Source: Shewanella japonica | GTDB taxonomy: Bacteria > Pseudomonadota > Gammaproteobacteria > Enterobacterales > Shewanellaceae | Assembly: GCF_002075795.1 (NCBI RefSeq) | Contig: NZ_CP020472.1 | Coordinates: 1,905,001 to 1,969,000, forward strand | Direction: 5' to 3' | DNA length: 64,000 bases | Shown here: positions 17,653-27,017 of the stretch, piece by piece | How positions within the stretch are numbered: the first letter of the stretch is position 1 | How the letters are laid out: the number at the start of each line of letters is the position of its first letter | The notes under the pieces: generated by a model | What the model saw: only the letters and a program-made list of their open reading frames with translations | Told to the model about the DNA's origin: nothing | The model's database searches: none | Position numbers and translations under genes: made by a program

Positions 17653-18129
17653 ATGAAAACACGTAACGTTTTATCAGTAATTGTCTTGTTGGGTCTTTCT
17701 TTTAGCTCATTAGCTGAAACTGCACCAATACCAGAAGATAAAGTTGCTACTTTGCGCCTTGCCCCAATTGATGTTGAGCCAACGCCTCCTGCTATGCAGA
17801 AGGTGATTAACTCTGATGTTAAGCAGGTGCGTAATTACCCAATGCAACCTCCGATCATTCCACATCGTATTGACGGTTACCAGATTGATTTGAAGGTCAA
17901 CAAATGTATGCAATGTCATGCTAGAAATAGCACAGGACATTCCCAAGCACCTATGGTGAGTGTGACGCATTACATGGATAGAGAAAATAACTTCTTGGCA
18001 TCTTTATCGCCTCGTCGTTACTACTGTACCCAGTGTCATGTATCGCAATTAGATGCCAAGTTATTGGTAGAAAATGATTTCATTGATGTAAAACATTTAA
18101 TGAAAAACGCTGCTAAGAACGAGCACTAG
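17653..18129 (+). CDS. napB: NapB, diheme cytochrome c subunit of nitrate reductase
   Basis: A small periplasmic cytochrome with an N-terminal Sec signal cleaved about residue 21 (SLAET) and two heme-binding sites, CMQCH and CTQCH. It receives electrons from NapC and passes them to NapA. Other NapB hallmarks are [12 protein letters not shown] and [15 protein letters not shown] 17653 is preferred because the AAGGAGA site leaves about 7 nt; an ATG at 17647 would sit almost on the ribosome site. The distance to napA is 11 bp. Confidence 0.94.
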   Translation: MKTRNVLSVIVLLGLSFSSLAETAPIPEDKVATLRLAPIDVEPTPPAMQKVINSDVKQVRNYPMQPPIIPHRIDGYQIDLKVNKCMQCHARNSTGHSQAPMVSVTHYMDRENNFLASLSPRRYYCTQCHVSQLDAKLLVENDFIDVKHLMKNAAKNEH

Positions 18130-18137
18130 GAGCAAGT

Positions 18138-18737
18138 ATGATTGCAAAACTACTAGAAAATCTTAAAGTGATTTGGAAGGTTATTCGCCGTCCAAGTGTA
18201 CACTATAGTCTTGGTTTTCTGACTCTTGGTGGCTTCGTTGCTGGTGTTATTTTCTGGGGTGGTTTTAATACGGCGTTATCGGTATCAAATACTGAAGCTT
18301 TCTGTATTAGCTGCCATGAAATGGAGAATAACGTCTATGAAGAGTTGAAAACAACCATTCATTTCACTAACCGTAGTGGTGTACGTGCGACTTGCCCTGA
18401 CTGTCACGTCCCTCATAACTGGACGGATAAAATTGCCCGTAAAATGCAGGCTTCTAAGGAAGTTTGGGGTAAAGTTTTTGGTACGATAAACACTCGGGAA
18501 AAATTTGAAGCTAAGCGCAGAGAGCTAGCTGAGCATGAATGGGACCGTTTAAAAGCTAACGATTCACTAGAGTGTCGTAACTGTCATAACTTTGATTATA
18601 TGGACTTTACTCGTCAGTCTAAGCGTGCGTCAGCAATGCATTCAACGTCATTAGCCAGTGGTGAAAAAACCTGTATTGATTGTCATAAAGGGATTGCTCA
18701 CCAATTGCCTGACATGGCTGGAGTTGAAGGGTTTTAA
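18138..18737 (+). CDS. napC: NapC, tetraheme quinol dehydrogenase
   Basis: A 199-residue NapC/NirT-type cytochrome anchored by one TM helix (about residues 25-48). Four heme sites are visible: CISCH, CPDCH, CRNCH and CIDCH. It oxidises membrane quinol and feeds NapB. The site GGAGCAAGT precedes the ATG. It is the last gene of the operon and is followed at once by a terminator. Absence of napF, napG and napH marks the napEDABC (alpha) type known in Shewanella, as opposed to napDAGHB. Confidence 0.95.
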   Translation: MIAKLLENLKVIWKVIRRPSVHYSLGFLTLGGFVAGVIFWGGFNTALSVSNTEAFCISCHEMENNVYEELKTTIHFTNRSGVRATCPDCHVPHNWTDKIARKMQASKEVWGKVFGTINTREKFEAKRRELAEHEWDRLKANDSLECRNCHNFDYMDFTRQSKRASAMHSTSLASGEKTCIDCHKGIAHQLPDMAGVEGF

Positions 18738-18775
18738 TGATTATTTGATTTGAATAAATCATTAAATTCACTAAT

Positions 18776-18802
18776 AAAGGTCAGCATATGCTGGCCTTTT
18801 TA
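18776..18802 (+). terminator. Terminator of napEDABC
   Basis: AAAGGTCAGC pairs with GCTGGCCTTT around an ATAT loop (one wobble), followed by a T run, about 40 bp past the napC stop. It isolates the nap operon from the binding-protein genes. Confidence 0.9.
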
Positions 18803-18907
18803 TTTGGTTAACGTATATTAAATATATTAATGATTCAGTTGTAATTGCAGTCGTAGTTGTCGTTAATCACACCTTCTATTTTTGACATCAATAACTGAAG
18901 AGGAAGC

Positions 18908-20752
18908 ATGCAAAGAAACATTTCTCTATCCTCCTTTAAATGGTTAATTAGCCTGTTTGGTTTATTAGCTCTGATGTCAATTACCCCTTTGTATGCTGAG
19001 CCTCAAGTAAACCTATTAGCGTTAATTGAGGGGACAGAAGAAAAACCTGTTACCCCTGTTCAACTTCAGACTGACTTATCTGAGCTAACAAGCAATACTG
19101 CCAGTAGTCATGTTGCAAATGATACGCTGAACTTTAAATCTCTCACTTGGCTCGAATCTGAGTTTCAACCATCAACATTATCAATCGAACAGCAAAAACG
19201 AGAATTATTGTGGTTTAGAGATACTGCTGCGCCGTTTAAGGGCAAGACAATACGTGTCATCTCAGAACGTATTAAAACTCATCAATATGAATCTAACGTA
19301 TTAGCAAAAGCGTTTTATGACATTACGGGTATTCATGTCATCCATGAGTTAACTAATGAAGATGATGTGATTAAGAAGCTATCTGCTCAGCTAATGACTG
19401 GTCAGCGTCTGTATGATGCCTATATTAGTGACAGTGATTTAATTGGTAGTCATTTCCGACAGCAAAATATTAAGTCTGTTACTGAATTAATGAACGATCA
19501 CGCTGCGAAGTATACTCTGCCGACTCTTGCACTGAATGATTTCATTGGGCTGGCATTTACCACAGGCCCTGATGGTAAAATTTATCAATTACCAGATCAG
19601 CAGTTTGCCAACTTATATTGGTACCGCAGTGACTGGTTTGCAGATCCAACTTATCAAGCATTATTCGAATCCAAATACGGTTATAAATTGGGTGTTCCAC
19701 AAAATTGGCAGGCCTATGAAGATATTGCTAATTTTTTTACCCATGATATTCATTCTATTGATGGAGTGAAGGTTTATGGCCACATGGATTACGGTAAATC
19801 AGATCCATCTCTAGGTTGGCGTATGTCGGATGCGTGGCTTTCTATGGCAGGGGTGGGTGATAAAGGCCTGCCTAATGGATTACCTGTGGATGAGTGGGGG
19901 ATCAGAGTTGAAGATTGCCATCCAGTTGGTGCAAGTATTGAACGAGGTGGCGCCCTAAATAGCCCAGCAGCTATTTATGCGGTCGAAAAATACAAAGATT
20001 GGTTAATAGAGTATGCACCACCTGAAGCGCAGCAATTGACGTTTTCAGAATCTGGAGATTGGGCGGCAAAAGGCAATATTGCTCAACAAATATTTTGGTA
20101 CACCGCATTTGTATCTGATTTCACCCAAGCTGGTTTACCTGTGATGAATCAAGATGGCACGCCCAAATGGCGAGTTGCACCATCACCGGTAGGGCAGTAT
20201 TGGCAACAAGGTATGAAGTCTGGTTATCAAGATACCGGAGCTTGGACATTTTTAAATCATACACCAAAAGAGCAACAACTCGCGGCGTGGTTATATGCGC
20301 AATTTGTTGTATCTAAAACGGTATCATTAAGAAAAACAATTGTTGGGTCAACACCAATCCGTCAATCAGATATTGATTCTGATTATATGACTGATAAGGC
20401 AAAGTATTTAGGCGGGCTCGTTGAGTTTTATCGCAGTCAAGCACGCAATGTGTGGACTCCAACGGGAACCAATGTACCTGATTATCCTGGGATGGCAGGT
20501 TACTGGTGGCAAGCCGTAAGCCACATTTTGACGGGCGAAGTCAGCGTTGCCCAAGGCATGAATAACTTAGCTGAAAAAATTGATGAGCATCTTATTAAGC
20601 TCCAATCAAGCAAGATGACATGTGGTCCTAAAGTGAACCCTAAAGTTTCACCTTCTTTCTGGCTAAATCAAACAGGCTCCCCGAAACCAGTCAAGGAAAC
20701 GTCAGTAAAAGGTAAAACCTTACCGTTTGAGGAGGCAATCAATGTTTGGTAG
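18908..20752 (+). CDS. Orphan GlpV-like solute-binding protein
   Basis: A 614-residue secreted protein with a Sec signal ending at about residue 30 (PLYA). A low-complexity segment (about 31-75) is followed by a family 1 solute-binding fold very similar to the recalled rhizobial glycerol-binding protein GlpV, over stretches such as DAYISDSDLIGSHFR, FTTGPDGKIYQLPDQQFANL, YGHMDYGKSDPSLGWR and FYRSQAR. In that system it delivers substrate to GlpPQ/GlpST. No permease or ATPase gene occurs anywhere in this window, so the partner is missing or elsewhere. It overlaps the next binding protein by 11 bp. The ligand may be glycerol or a sugar alcohol, by homology only. Confidence 0.8.
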   Translation: MQRNISLSSFKWLISLFGLLALMSITPLYAEPQVNLLALIEGTEEKPVTPVQLQTDLSELTSNTASSHVANDTLNFKSLTWLESEFQPSTLSIEQQKRELLWFRDTAAPFKGKTIRVISERIKTHQYESNVLAKAFYDITGIHVIHELTNEDDVIKKLSAQLMTGQRLYDAYISDSDLIGSHFRQQNIKSVTELMNDHAAKYTLPTLALNDFIGLAFTTGPDGKIYQLPDQQFANLYWYRSDWFADPTYQALFESKYGYKLGVPQNWQAYEDIANFFTHDIHSIDGVKVYGHMDYGKSDPSLGWRMSDAWLSMAGVGDKGLPNGLPVDEWGIRVEDCHPVGASIERGGALNSPAAIYAVEKYKDWLIEYAPPEAQQLTFSESGDWAAKGNIAQQIFWYTAFVSDFTQAGLPVMNQDGTPKWRVAPSPVGQYWQQGMKSGYQDTGAWTFLNHTPKEQQLAAWLYAQFVVSKTVSLRKTIVGSTPIRQSDIDSDYMTDKAKYLGGLVEFYRSQARNVWTPTGTNVPDYPGMAGYWWQAVSHILTGEVSVAQGMNNLAEKIDEHLIKLQSSKMTCGPKVNPKVSPSFWLNQTGSPKPVKETSVKGKTLPFEEAINVW

Positions 20753-21467
20753 AAAAACATGGGTTTTACTTTCATTATTGTTCTGTTTTCCTAAATGGGT
20801 CGAGGCAGAAGAGATTACCATTTATACCTATCAACACTTACCTTATGCAGAGCAAACCGATACTACTCATAAAGGTATGATTATAGAAATCATTGATGAA
20901 TTATTCTCTCGGGCAGATATTGACTATAAGATTATTTTTAATCCTTTGAAAAGAGGATTGACCATGACGTCACGCAGCCAAGGTGTTTGTGTGTTACCCA
21001 TTGATAGAACCCAGCAAAGAGAGAGTGAGTTTCGCTGGGTAGGACCAATATTAATTTCACGTTACGGTTTGTTTAGTGCCAAGGATAAATCCTTACCATT
21101 AATTACCTTACAAGATGCAAAATCCTATTCAATTGGCACCTTTTTAGGAAGTGGGATTGGAGAATACTTAACGTCTTTTGAATATCAAGTACAGCTGACC
21201 AACGATGATAATCTCAATATTAAAAAGCTACAAAGAGATAGGATTCAACTTTGGGCATCTGAAATCATTAGTGCCAAAACCATTATGGATCAATCTAAAG
21301 TGCAATTGGGTGAGCCTGAATTGATTTTTTATACTGCACTGAGAGCTATGGCGTGTAATCGAGAGTTAGAAGAGTCAAAGCATGATGCATTAGTTGAGGC
21401 ACTGAATTCAATGTATCAAGATGGTTTTATGGTGAGGATTAATGAAGCCTACGGTGCTTCCTTGTAG
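20742..21467 (+). CDS. Periplasmic substrate-binding (PBPb, family 3) protein
   Basis: From ATG 20742 the protein is 241 residues, with a perfect GAGGAGG site six bases upstream; an earlier ATG at 20727 is buried in that site and rejected. A Sec signal ends near VEAE, about residue 19. Then comes a type 2 periplasmic binding fold of amino-acid-binding type: a YQHLPY strand, a GMIIEIIDELF helix and hinge residues. It overlaps the preceding gene by 11 bp, so both are coupled. It is likewise without a permease. A signalling role is possible but nothing here shows it. Confidence 0.78.
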   Translation: MFGRKTWVLLSLLFCFPKWVEAEEITIYTYQHLPYAEQTDTTHKGMIIEIIDELFSRADIDYKIIFNPLKRGLTMTSRSQGVCVLPIDRTQQRESEFRWVGPILISRYGLFSAKDKSLPLITLQDAKSYSIGTFLGSGIGEYLTSFEYQVQLTNDDNLNIKKLQRDRIQLWASEIISAKTIMDQSKVQLGEPELIFYTALRAMACNRELEESKHDALVEALNSMYQDGFMVRINEAYGASL

Positions 21468-21493
21468 GTAGGCTAATACAATATTTTAAAGTT

Positions 21494-21895
21494 TTAGCGA
21501 TTATATGTATATGTAGATTTTCCAAAGTTTGCCATTAATTGCTGATGAAGGTTAACTTTTCTAACAGGTACTAGTAATAGCTCATGGTTTTGTTCAACAA
21601 CTTCCATAGGTTGTATGGATAACTTTAATTTATCTGAATTACTTTCTGGTGAAAAAGAAATCTTATTACCTATGTTTGACCAAGTTCCTTGTGAATAACT
21701 TGTAACTCCAGCCACTCCTTCTATAGTAGATTCGTAGCGACCATTATCATGTAAAATCAGGTTAGTTTGGTTGCCGAAACCATCATCGTTGAAGTATTGT
21801 CCAGCGACATTAGAAGTTGCGATATCACTGAAATGGTTATTAGAGCTGCATCCTGCTAGAGCCAACAACATAATCACACAGAGTTGTTTGAGCAT
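21494..21895 (-). CDS. Small lipoprotein of unknown function
   Basis: A 133-residue protein with a clear lipoprotein signal, lipobox LAGC at residue 16, followed by SSNN. The mature part is beta-rich (GQYFNDDGFGNQTNLILHDNG, GTWSNIGNKISFSP), like small beta-barrel or lipocalin-type lipoproteins. I do not recognise the family. It converges with the PBPb gene, 26 bp between the stops, and no terminator hairpin is obvious there. Confidence 0.65.
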   Translation of the reverse strand: MLKQLCVIMLLALAGCSSNNHFSDIATSNVAGQYFNDDGFGNQTNLILHDNGRYESTIEGVAGVTSYSQGTWSNIGNKISFSPESNSDKLKLSIQPMEVVEQNHELLLVPVRKVNLHQQLMANFGKSTYTYNR

Positions 21896-22339
21896 TTGTT
21901 TATTCCTATTAATGTAATCTTATGTTTAATAATATGCTTTGAATGTGAAAATTTTACTACTAAAGTAGCAACCTCAATAATCTTATTACAGTACGTTTAA
22001 ATCAAGTTATTTAGTCATTAATTTGACAATAATGTGATAATTGACGCAGGAGTAAGGCCAACAATTACAAAATTTGAAATTGCTAAAGGTCTATTATTAA
22101 TAACTAACTATGGGATATTGGATGAATTGGTTGAACATTTCGTCATTAACCCATTAAGCGTAGTGTCACTGAACTTGTAATAATTGAGCACTAAAGTATT
22201 ACTCTCATGTCCTTTTAGTCTATAAAATGTCTGCTTTCAAAACAACATTTCCATAACAAACTATACTTTGACTATTCAGCTAGCTCTCAACGGATGAGAT
22301 ATCCGCTGAAATATATTTGGGCTTTGTTTGGAGGTGACT
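21896..22339. other. Intergenic region, 444 bp
   Basis: Strongly AT-rich spacer between divergent genes. I see no credible coding frame. A short hairpin (CGGAT, 5-nt loop, ATCCG, 22291-22305) nested in a longer TTCAGC / GCTGAA pair (22275-22310) lies in the probable 5' leader of the gene at 22340. Its role is not known. Confidence 0.4.
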
Positions 22340-22645
22340 ATGTCGATGGTAAGTTCTAAAGACTTTGCTAATTGGCTTAAATTACAATTTGAGCAGTTGG
22401 AAACAGGGGTGAGTTTAACCCGTGAAGATATTAATCAATTAACTGGGAGACAAAATTTTTCTTTGGTGTTTGTTCACGATATACATTATGAGTTAATGCA
22501 GCATGGCATCGCCTTTGTGACTGATACCTATAGAGAACATTTTTACATGGTGAAAGTTCAAGAGAACCCATGGCGCGATGAATTGGAAAATGCTGGCCAA
22601 CAGCAAACATTCTCCAATATTATTTCGATTAATATGTCCCGGTAA
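22340..22645 (+). CDS. Hypothetical protein, 101 residues
   Basis: I do not recognise the family. The preferred ATG 22340 follows a strong GGAGGTG site; upstream in-frame TTG and GTG codons overlap that site. The protein is soluble, has no signal peptide, and looks alpha/beta: a helical N-terminus (KDFANWLKLQFEQLE), then a SREDINQL-like region and a beta strand (HFYMVKV). It converges with ddl, 12 bp between the stops. Good ribosome site and sensible codon use argue that it is real. Confidence 0.6.
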   Translation: MSMVSSKDFANWLKLQFEQLETGVSLTREDINQLTGRQNFSLVFVHDIHYELMQHGIAFVTDTYREHFYMVKVQENPWRDELENAGQQQTFSNIISINMSR

Positions 22646-22657
22646 CAGTTAATCAAA

Positions 22658-23680
22658 TTAACGAATGGTATTAAGAGATGTTAACTGCGTTTCAATATTA
22701 TCAACGAGATAGTCGGTAAAATTTTCACCATGATTTTGCATCATTTTTGGAAACATTGAGATGGGTGTAGAACCAGGGAAGGTATTAATTTCATTTAATA
22801 AAATTTCACCGTCATCAGTTAAGAAGAAGTCAATTCTCGACAAATGACGTAACTTCATACCTGTAAATGCTTTTAAGGCGTATTCTCTGATCTTATCGAT
22901 ATTTTGTTGTGATAAATTTCCTGCAACTACATCAGTTCGAGCTTTGCTTGAAGCATTGTATTTTTCATCGAAAGTATAAAAAGTATTGTCGGCGCAAATA
23001 ATTTCGCCTGGTAACGTGGCGATGACTTTACCTAGATATTCATATACTGCGACTTCTAACTCGCGCGCTATGATGGTTTTTTCAACCACAACTGAAGGTG
23101 CAAAACTAAATGCATCTTTTAACACTTGTGCTATTTGCTCTTGGCTATCGACTTTGTAGCACCCAACAGATGAGCCTTGGGAAGCTGCTTTTACAAACAC
23201 TGAGCCCCATTTAGATAGTGCTGCTTGGGTTTGCTCAATAGCTGATTGATTATAGTCATTCAAAAAAATGTAAGGCGTGTTCGGGATGCCCAGTGCACTA
23301 AACCACATTTTGGCGGTGATTTTATTAAAACAATTACTCGATGCTTCTGACTCACAACCAAAGTAAGGTAATTGAATTAAGTTAAAATAAGATTGAATAT
23401 CGCCAGTTTCACCAGGGAAACCATGAATACAAGGAATGACGTAATCCACTGTCCATGGCGTTTTGACATCATTATCAAATCGTACTTCACGCCGATTAGT
23501 TAATTCACAACTATTACCTTCACTATCAAAATAATGACCGTTGCTATCTAACTCAACTCTTAGCAGATTGATTTTATTAGATTGCAATAATGACGATTCA
23601 AAAAAGTTAGCCGATAGCACAGATACATCATGTTCAGCGCTGCCACCACCGCAAATAAGGAGAACGTTAAAAGTCGTCAT
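22658..23680 (-). CDS. ddl: D-alanine--D-alanine ligase
   Basis: A cytoplasmic ATP-grasp ligase that joins two D-alanines for peptidoglycan. From ATG 23680 it is 340 residues, opening with the family motif [15 protein letters not shown]. The glycine-rich phosphate loop is in [13 protein letters not shown], and the Mg-binding end is [22 protein letters not shown]. An upstream ATG at 23740 would add 20 residues unlike the family and is rejected. It is monocistronic and lies outside the mra/dcw cluster, so this may be a DdlA-type copy. Confidence 0.92.
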   Translation of the reverse strand: MTTFNVLLICGGGSAEHDVSVLSANFFESSLLQSNKINLLRVELDSNGHYFDSEGNSCELTNRREVRFDNDVKTPWTVDYVIPCIHGFPGETGDIQSYFNLIQLPYFGCESEASSNCFNKITAKMWFSALGIPNTPYIFLNDYNQSAIEQTQAALSKWGSVFVKAASQGSSVGCYKVDSQEQIAQVLKDAFSFAPSVVVEKTIIARELEVAVYEYLGKVIATLPGEIICADNTFYTFDEKYNASSKARTDVVAGNLSQQNIDKIREYALKAFTGMKLRHLSRIDFFLTDDGEILLNEINTFPGSTPISMFPKMMQNHGENFTDYLVDNIETQLTSLNTIR

Positions 23681-23836
23681 AATGCCTCGTGAAGAAAAAG
23701 TCGTTACCAGTTTAATAGGTTCATGATAATGAACTGGCAAGGTTCAACGCAAGAAAGGTTTGCGGTAACTGCTTATCTATTCATCAATAAGCATTATTAA
23801 TTTTTAATCAAACTAATACGTTAAGCAAATTTACAT

Positions 23837-23868
23837 AAAAAAAGCCTTATTACTGTGAATAAGGCTTT
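23837..23868 (-). terminator. Terminator of the acyltransferase gene
   Basis: AAAGCCTTATT pairs perfectly with AATAAGGCTTT around a 6-nt loop, with a long A run on the plus strand that gives a U7 tail for minus-strand transcripts. It lies about 35 bp past the acyltransferase stop at 23904. Confidence 0.85.
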
Positions 23869-23903
23869 ATGTTTTTAAGTGATTAGTGTTGGTTTATATA
23901 GCA

Positions 23904-24989
23904 TTACCATCCAATTAAATAACGACTTTTTTTGCTGAGCACCTTTTTAAGGGCAACAGCAATAAAATAAGAAATGAAGATAACTCCCATGGTCACAATC
24001 AATGTTGTGAGAATGTTTCCTTGTCCATTAAAACCAAATAAGTCGGGACTTTCGTAAATCATCCACCAAGGTGTTGTGAGCCAAGGGTGAATAAAGTAAA
24101 TCGCAAAACTAACTTCGGCGAGTTTTTGCAGTGGCTTAATACTGATATGTTCAAATTTATTTAAAATCGCCAAAATGACCAAAGTAAGTAGTATTTTTTG
24201 CGGCAACATTAAGTCCGGCACAGTGAACTCAAACGCAGCTTTATTTAATACCCCAGCGCCAAACCAGTAGGCTTGACCGACAGCAAGCAAGATGGCTATT
24301 ACCAACATCACTAACCAGTATTTATCGATAAATGGAAATAGCTTATCTCGGTGTGCCGATCCCCAAACACCAAACAGATATACAGGTAAAAAGTAAAACA
24401 ACGACTGAATTGCATTAAGGTTGGATTCGGGTCGATGAATAATCATCGCAATAATAAAGAGGGGAATCGCGACGATTAACAAATGCTGACGTTTAATCAA
24501 ATGCATCACCCAAGGTGAAAGCGCAAATAGCATCATTCCCATAGGGATATACCAATAAGCAGTTAACGTTCTGCCTGTTATAACGTACCAACTTGCAGCT
24601 ACGGCAGGTTTGTCTATATCGGCATATAAAACATGCAAAGCAGGATCTGTTCCTGCAGTTATGTGCCAAATAATCCAAGGTAAAGATAAAAGTAGATAAG
24701 GAACAAATACAAACTTGGTCTTGCTCTTCATGTATTTTTTATAGTCCCAGCGATGGTAAAACACGTGATGAAACAAAAAGCCTGAGATAAAGACAAAAAA
24801 GACTGTGCCATTCATCATTAAGTTGAACCATGCTTTATCCGCTAAAGTCTCTAATTGCCAACCAGCGGGGCGGTAACAATGTGCCATCACAATAAAAATA
24901 ATCGCAATCCCGCGAAAATGATTAATGCTGTTTAAAAAGCCTTTTTTCTCCGCAGGGTTAACCTTAGGTGTTGCAGCATTAGTTTCCAT
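23904..24989 (-). CDS. Acyltransferase 3 family membrane protein
   Basis: A 361-residue integral membrane protein with about ten TM helices. The family signature at the N-terminus, INHFRGIAIIFIVMAHCY, contains the conserved Arg and His. Such proteins O-acylate surface sugars (lipopolysaccharide or other glycans). The N-terminal 20 residues are cytoplasmic. No glycosyltransferase or O-antigen genes are nearby, so the acceptor is unknown. It appears to be a single gene with its own terminator. Confidence 0.8.
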   Translation of the reverse strand: METNAATPKVNPAEKKGFLNSINHFRGIAIIFIVMAHCYRPAGWQLETLADKAWFNLMMNGTVFFVFISGFLFHHVFYHRWDYKKYMKSKTKFVFVPYLLLSLPWIIWHITAGTDPALHVLYADIDKPAVAASWYVITGRTLTAYWYIPMGMMLFALSPWVMHLIKRQHLLIVAIPLFIIAMIIHRPESNLNAIQSLFYFLPVYLFGVWGSAHRDKLFPFIDKYWLVMLVIAILLAVGQAYWFGAGVLNKAAFEFTVPDLMLPQKILLTLVILAILNKFEHISIKPLQKLAEVSFAIYFIHPWLTTPWWMIYESPDLFGFNGQGNILTTLIVTMGVIFISYFIAVALKKVLSKKSRYLIGW

Positions 24990-25145
24990 ATTAAGCCTTG
25001 ATATTATTGTAATTAACTATCGCCCTCGATTGTATTCCTATTGTGCTTATATTGTTAATAAATGACAACATGCTTTCCCATTCTGTTTGAAGTGACTTTT
25101 TCTAACAACAAAATGTACTGATTAATTGACGTTAACGTTAGACCT

Positions 25146-25155
25146 TTGTCGACAA
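25146..25155. promoter_or_regulatory. Putative PrpR operator 1
   Basis: The palindrome TTGTCGACAA lies about 23 bp upstream of a TATAAT box (25178-25183). It is one of three copies near the regulator gene and is likely a GntR/FadR-type operator. Confidence 0.65.
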
Positions 25156-25196
25156 TATATGGGTTTTATATTGAGTTTATAATCAAATGAGACTAT

Positions 25197-25208
25197 ATTG
25201 TCGACAAT
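25197..25208. promoter_or_regulatory. Putative PrpR operator 2
   Basis: The perfect 12-bp palindrome ATTGTCGACAAT lies just downstream of the TATAAT box and 27 bp before the regulator's ATG, where a bound repressor would block transcription. Autoregulation of the whole prp operon is the likely result. Confidence 0.7.
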
Positions 25209-25235
25209 TGGTCGTAATTTGACAGTAGAGTAACG

Positions 25236-25913
25236 ATGACATTTTTCAACGAACACCCCATTACCGCAGCGGACAAAACTTTTTTTGAATTAAGAAAGGA
25301 TATTGTTGAAGGTGAAATTGCTGCAGGCTCAAAGCTGAGTGAAACAGAATTGTCGACAAACTATCAAGTAAGCCGAGCTGTCATTCGTGAAGCGATTAAT
25401 CGCTTAGAGTCATGTCATTTGGTTGAACGAAAAGCCAATGTAGGGGCTCGAGTTGTTGCGTTGTCGCCAGAAGGATTACTTGAACTGTATCAAGTTCGTG
25501 AATCGCTTGAAGGAATGGCTGCAAGACTTGCCGCAAAAAACATGACTGACGCAGAAATTGCCGACTTGAATGGTTTACTAAATCATCATTTCGACGAAGT
25601 TCAATCAGGCGAGTCTTATTACCAAGAAGCGGGAGACGTGGATTTCCACTATCGCATCATTCTAGGTAGCAAAAACAAGCATCTTATTTCAGTACTGATT
25701 GATGGTATGTACCACCTTATTCGTATGTATCGAGTGCAATTAGGCATGGCTGGGCCACGGGTGACAACAGCATTTGATGAGCATAAACATATCGTTAAAG
25801 CCATTGGCAACCGTGATGAAGAATTAGCTGAAATGCTGATGCGCCGACACATTATGTATTCAAAAGCCAATATCGAAAATAAGCTCGATAACGACAAGCA
25901 AAACAATCGCTAG
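25236..25913 (+). CDS. prpR: GntR-family regulator of the methylcitrate operon
   Basis: A 225-residue FadR-type GntR regulator. The N-terminal winged helix (about 15-80) includes [21 protein letters not shown] and [14 protein letters not shown]. The all-helical FCD effector domain (about 90-215) includes metal-site residues of the D-H-H-H type ([22 protein letters not shown]). It is the first gene of prpR-prpB-prpC-acnD-prpF and is flanked by TTGTCGACAA palindromes, including one inside its own coding region. It is not the sigma-54 activator PrpR of enterics, only its functional counterpart. The ligand is likely a methylcitrate-cycle intermediate, by inference. Confidence 0.85.
   Translation: MTFFNEHPITAADKTFFELRKDIVEGEIAAGSKLSETELSTNYQVSRAVIREAINRLESCHLVERKANVGARVVALSPEGLLELYQVRESLEGMAARLAAKNMTDAEIADLNGLLNHHFDEVQSGESYYQEAGDVDFHYRIILGSKNKHLISVLIDGMYHLIRMYRVQLGMAGPRVTTAFDEHKHIVKAIGNRDEELAEMLMRRHIMYSKANIENKLDNDKQNNR
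25350..25359. promoter_or_regulatory. Third TTGTCGACAA palindrome, inside the regulator gene
   Basis: The same 10-bp palindrome as operator 1 appears in the coding region of the regulator (around the codons for LSTNY), about 150 bp downstream of operator 2. It could be an auxiliary operator or a coincidence; the exact match makes the former worth testing. Confidence 0.45.
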
Positions 25914-25977
25914 AAAGTATCAATATTTGTGGGCTAATACAGCTCAAGTACAAACAATAACAATAGAGAGGGAAATC

Positions 25978-26856
25978 ATGAGTGCTGGTAAAAAGTTCCG
26001 TCAAGCTTTAGTTGACAATAAACCATTACAAATCGTCGGTACCATTAATGCTTATGCTGCCATGATGGCAAAACAAATTGGTCATCAGGCTATTTACCTA
26101 TCTGGTGGCGGGGTTGCTAATGCATCATACGGTTTACCGGATTTAGGCATGACATCATTAAATGATGTGATAGTTGACGTACAACGAATCACCTCTGCGT
26201 GTGATTTACCTTTAATGGTCGACATCGATACGGGATGGGGTGGTGCATTTAATATTGCGAAAACTATCCGTGATATGGAGAAAGCTGGCGCTGCAGCCGT
26301 GCATATGGAAGACCAAGTGGCTCAAAAGCGCTGTGGTCATCGTCCAAATAAAGAGATTGTATCAACTGAAGAAATGGTCGACCGAATCAAGGCGGCAGTC
26401 GATGCTAGAACCGACCCAGATTTTTTCATCATGGCACGCACAGACTCGTTTGCCCAAGAGGGATTAGAGGCGGCGATTGAACGCGCAAAGGCTTATGTAG
26501 CAGCAGGCGCGGACGGTATTTTTGCTGAAGCGGTTAAGACCGAAGCGCATTATCGTGCTTTTTCTGAAGCACTAGATGTGCCTATTTTGGCCAATATTAC
26601 TGAATTTGGCCAAACAGAACTGTGGAATAAAGAGCAATTAGGCGAATGGGGCGCAGACATGGTGCTTTATCCATTAAGTGCATTCAGAGCGATGAATAAA
26701 GCAGCTGAAACAGTTTATAGCGTTATTTTGACTGATGGCGATCAGAAAGCGGTTGTCGACACGATGCAGACTCGTATGGATTTATACGATTACTTGGGTT
26801 ATCACGATTACGAGCAAAAGTTAGATAGCTTATTTGCTGAAGGTAAAAACAAGTAA
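25978..26856 (+). CDS. prpB: 2-methylisocitrate lyase
   Basis: A 292-residue isocitrate-lyase superfamily enzyme that cleaves 2-methylisocitrate to pyruvate and succinate, the last step of the methylcitrate cycle. Features are a TIM-barrel strand [10 protein letters not shown] (Mg-binding), [17 protein letters not shown], which contains the catalytic KRCGH loop, and [14 protein letters not shown] 25978 follows an AGAGAGGGA site; an upstream in-frame start at 25927 adds a non-conserved leader and is rejected. It lies 64 bp after the regulator gene. Confidence 0.95.
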   Translation: MSAGKKFRQALVDNKPLQIVGTINAYAAMMAKQIGHQAIYLSGGGVANASYGLPDLGMTSLNDVIVDVQRITSACDLPLMVDIDTGWGGAFNIAKTIRDMEKAGAAAVHMEDQVAQKRCGHRPNKEIVSTEEMVDRIKAAVDARTDPDFFIMARTDSFAQEGLEAAIERAKAYVAAGADGIFAEAVKTEAHYRAFSEALDVPILANITEFGQTELWNKEQLGEWGADMVLYPLSAFRAMNKAAETVYSVILTDGDQKAVVDTMQTRMDLYDYLGYHDYEQKLDSLFAEGKNK

Positions 26857-27017
26857 TTTTACCCGTTTATCTTGACCTGTCAGAACGCAAGGTTTGCTTG
26901 AAAAGTATACAGATCTTGTTTTGGAACAAAGTAAGTTTCTGGTAAATAGATAAATTAGACAAAGCGGCTTAGCCCCTACAGATAACAATTAAAAACATAA
27001 AAGAATAGGACATCATT

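Noticed and set aside
26752..26762. TTGTCGACAC in prpB as a fourth PrpR site
   Set aside because: Only a half match to the palindrome and it encodes a normal VVDT segment; chance is likely.
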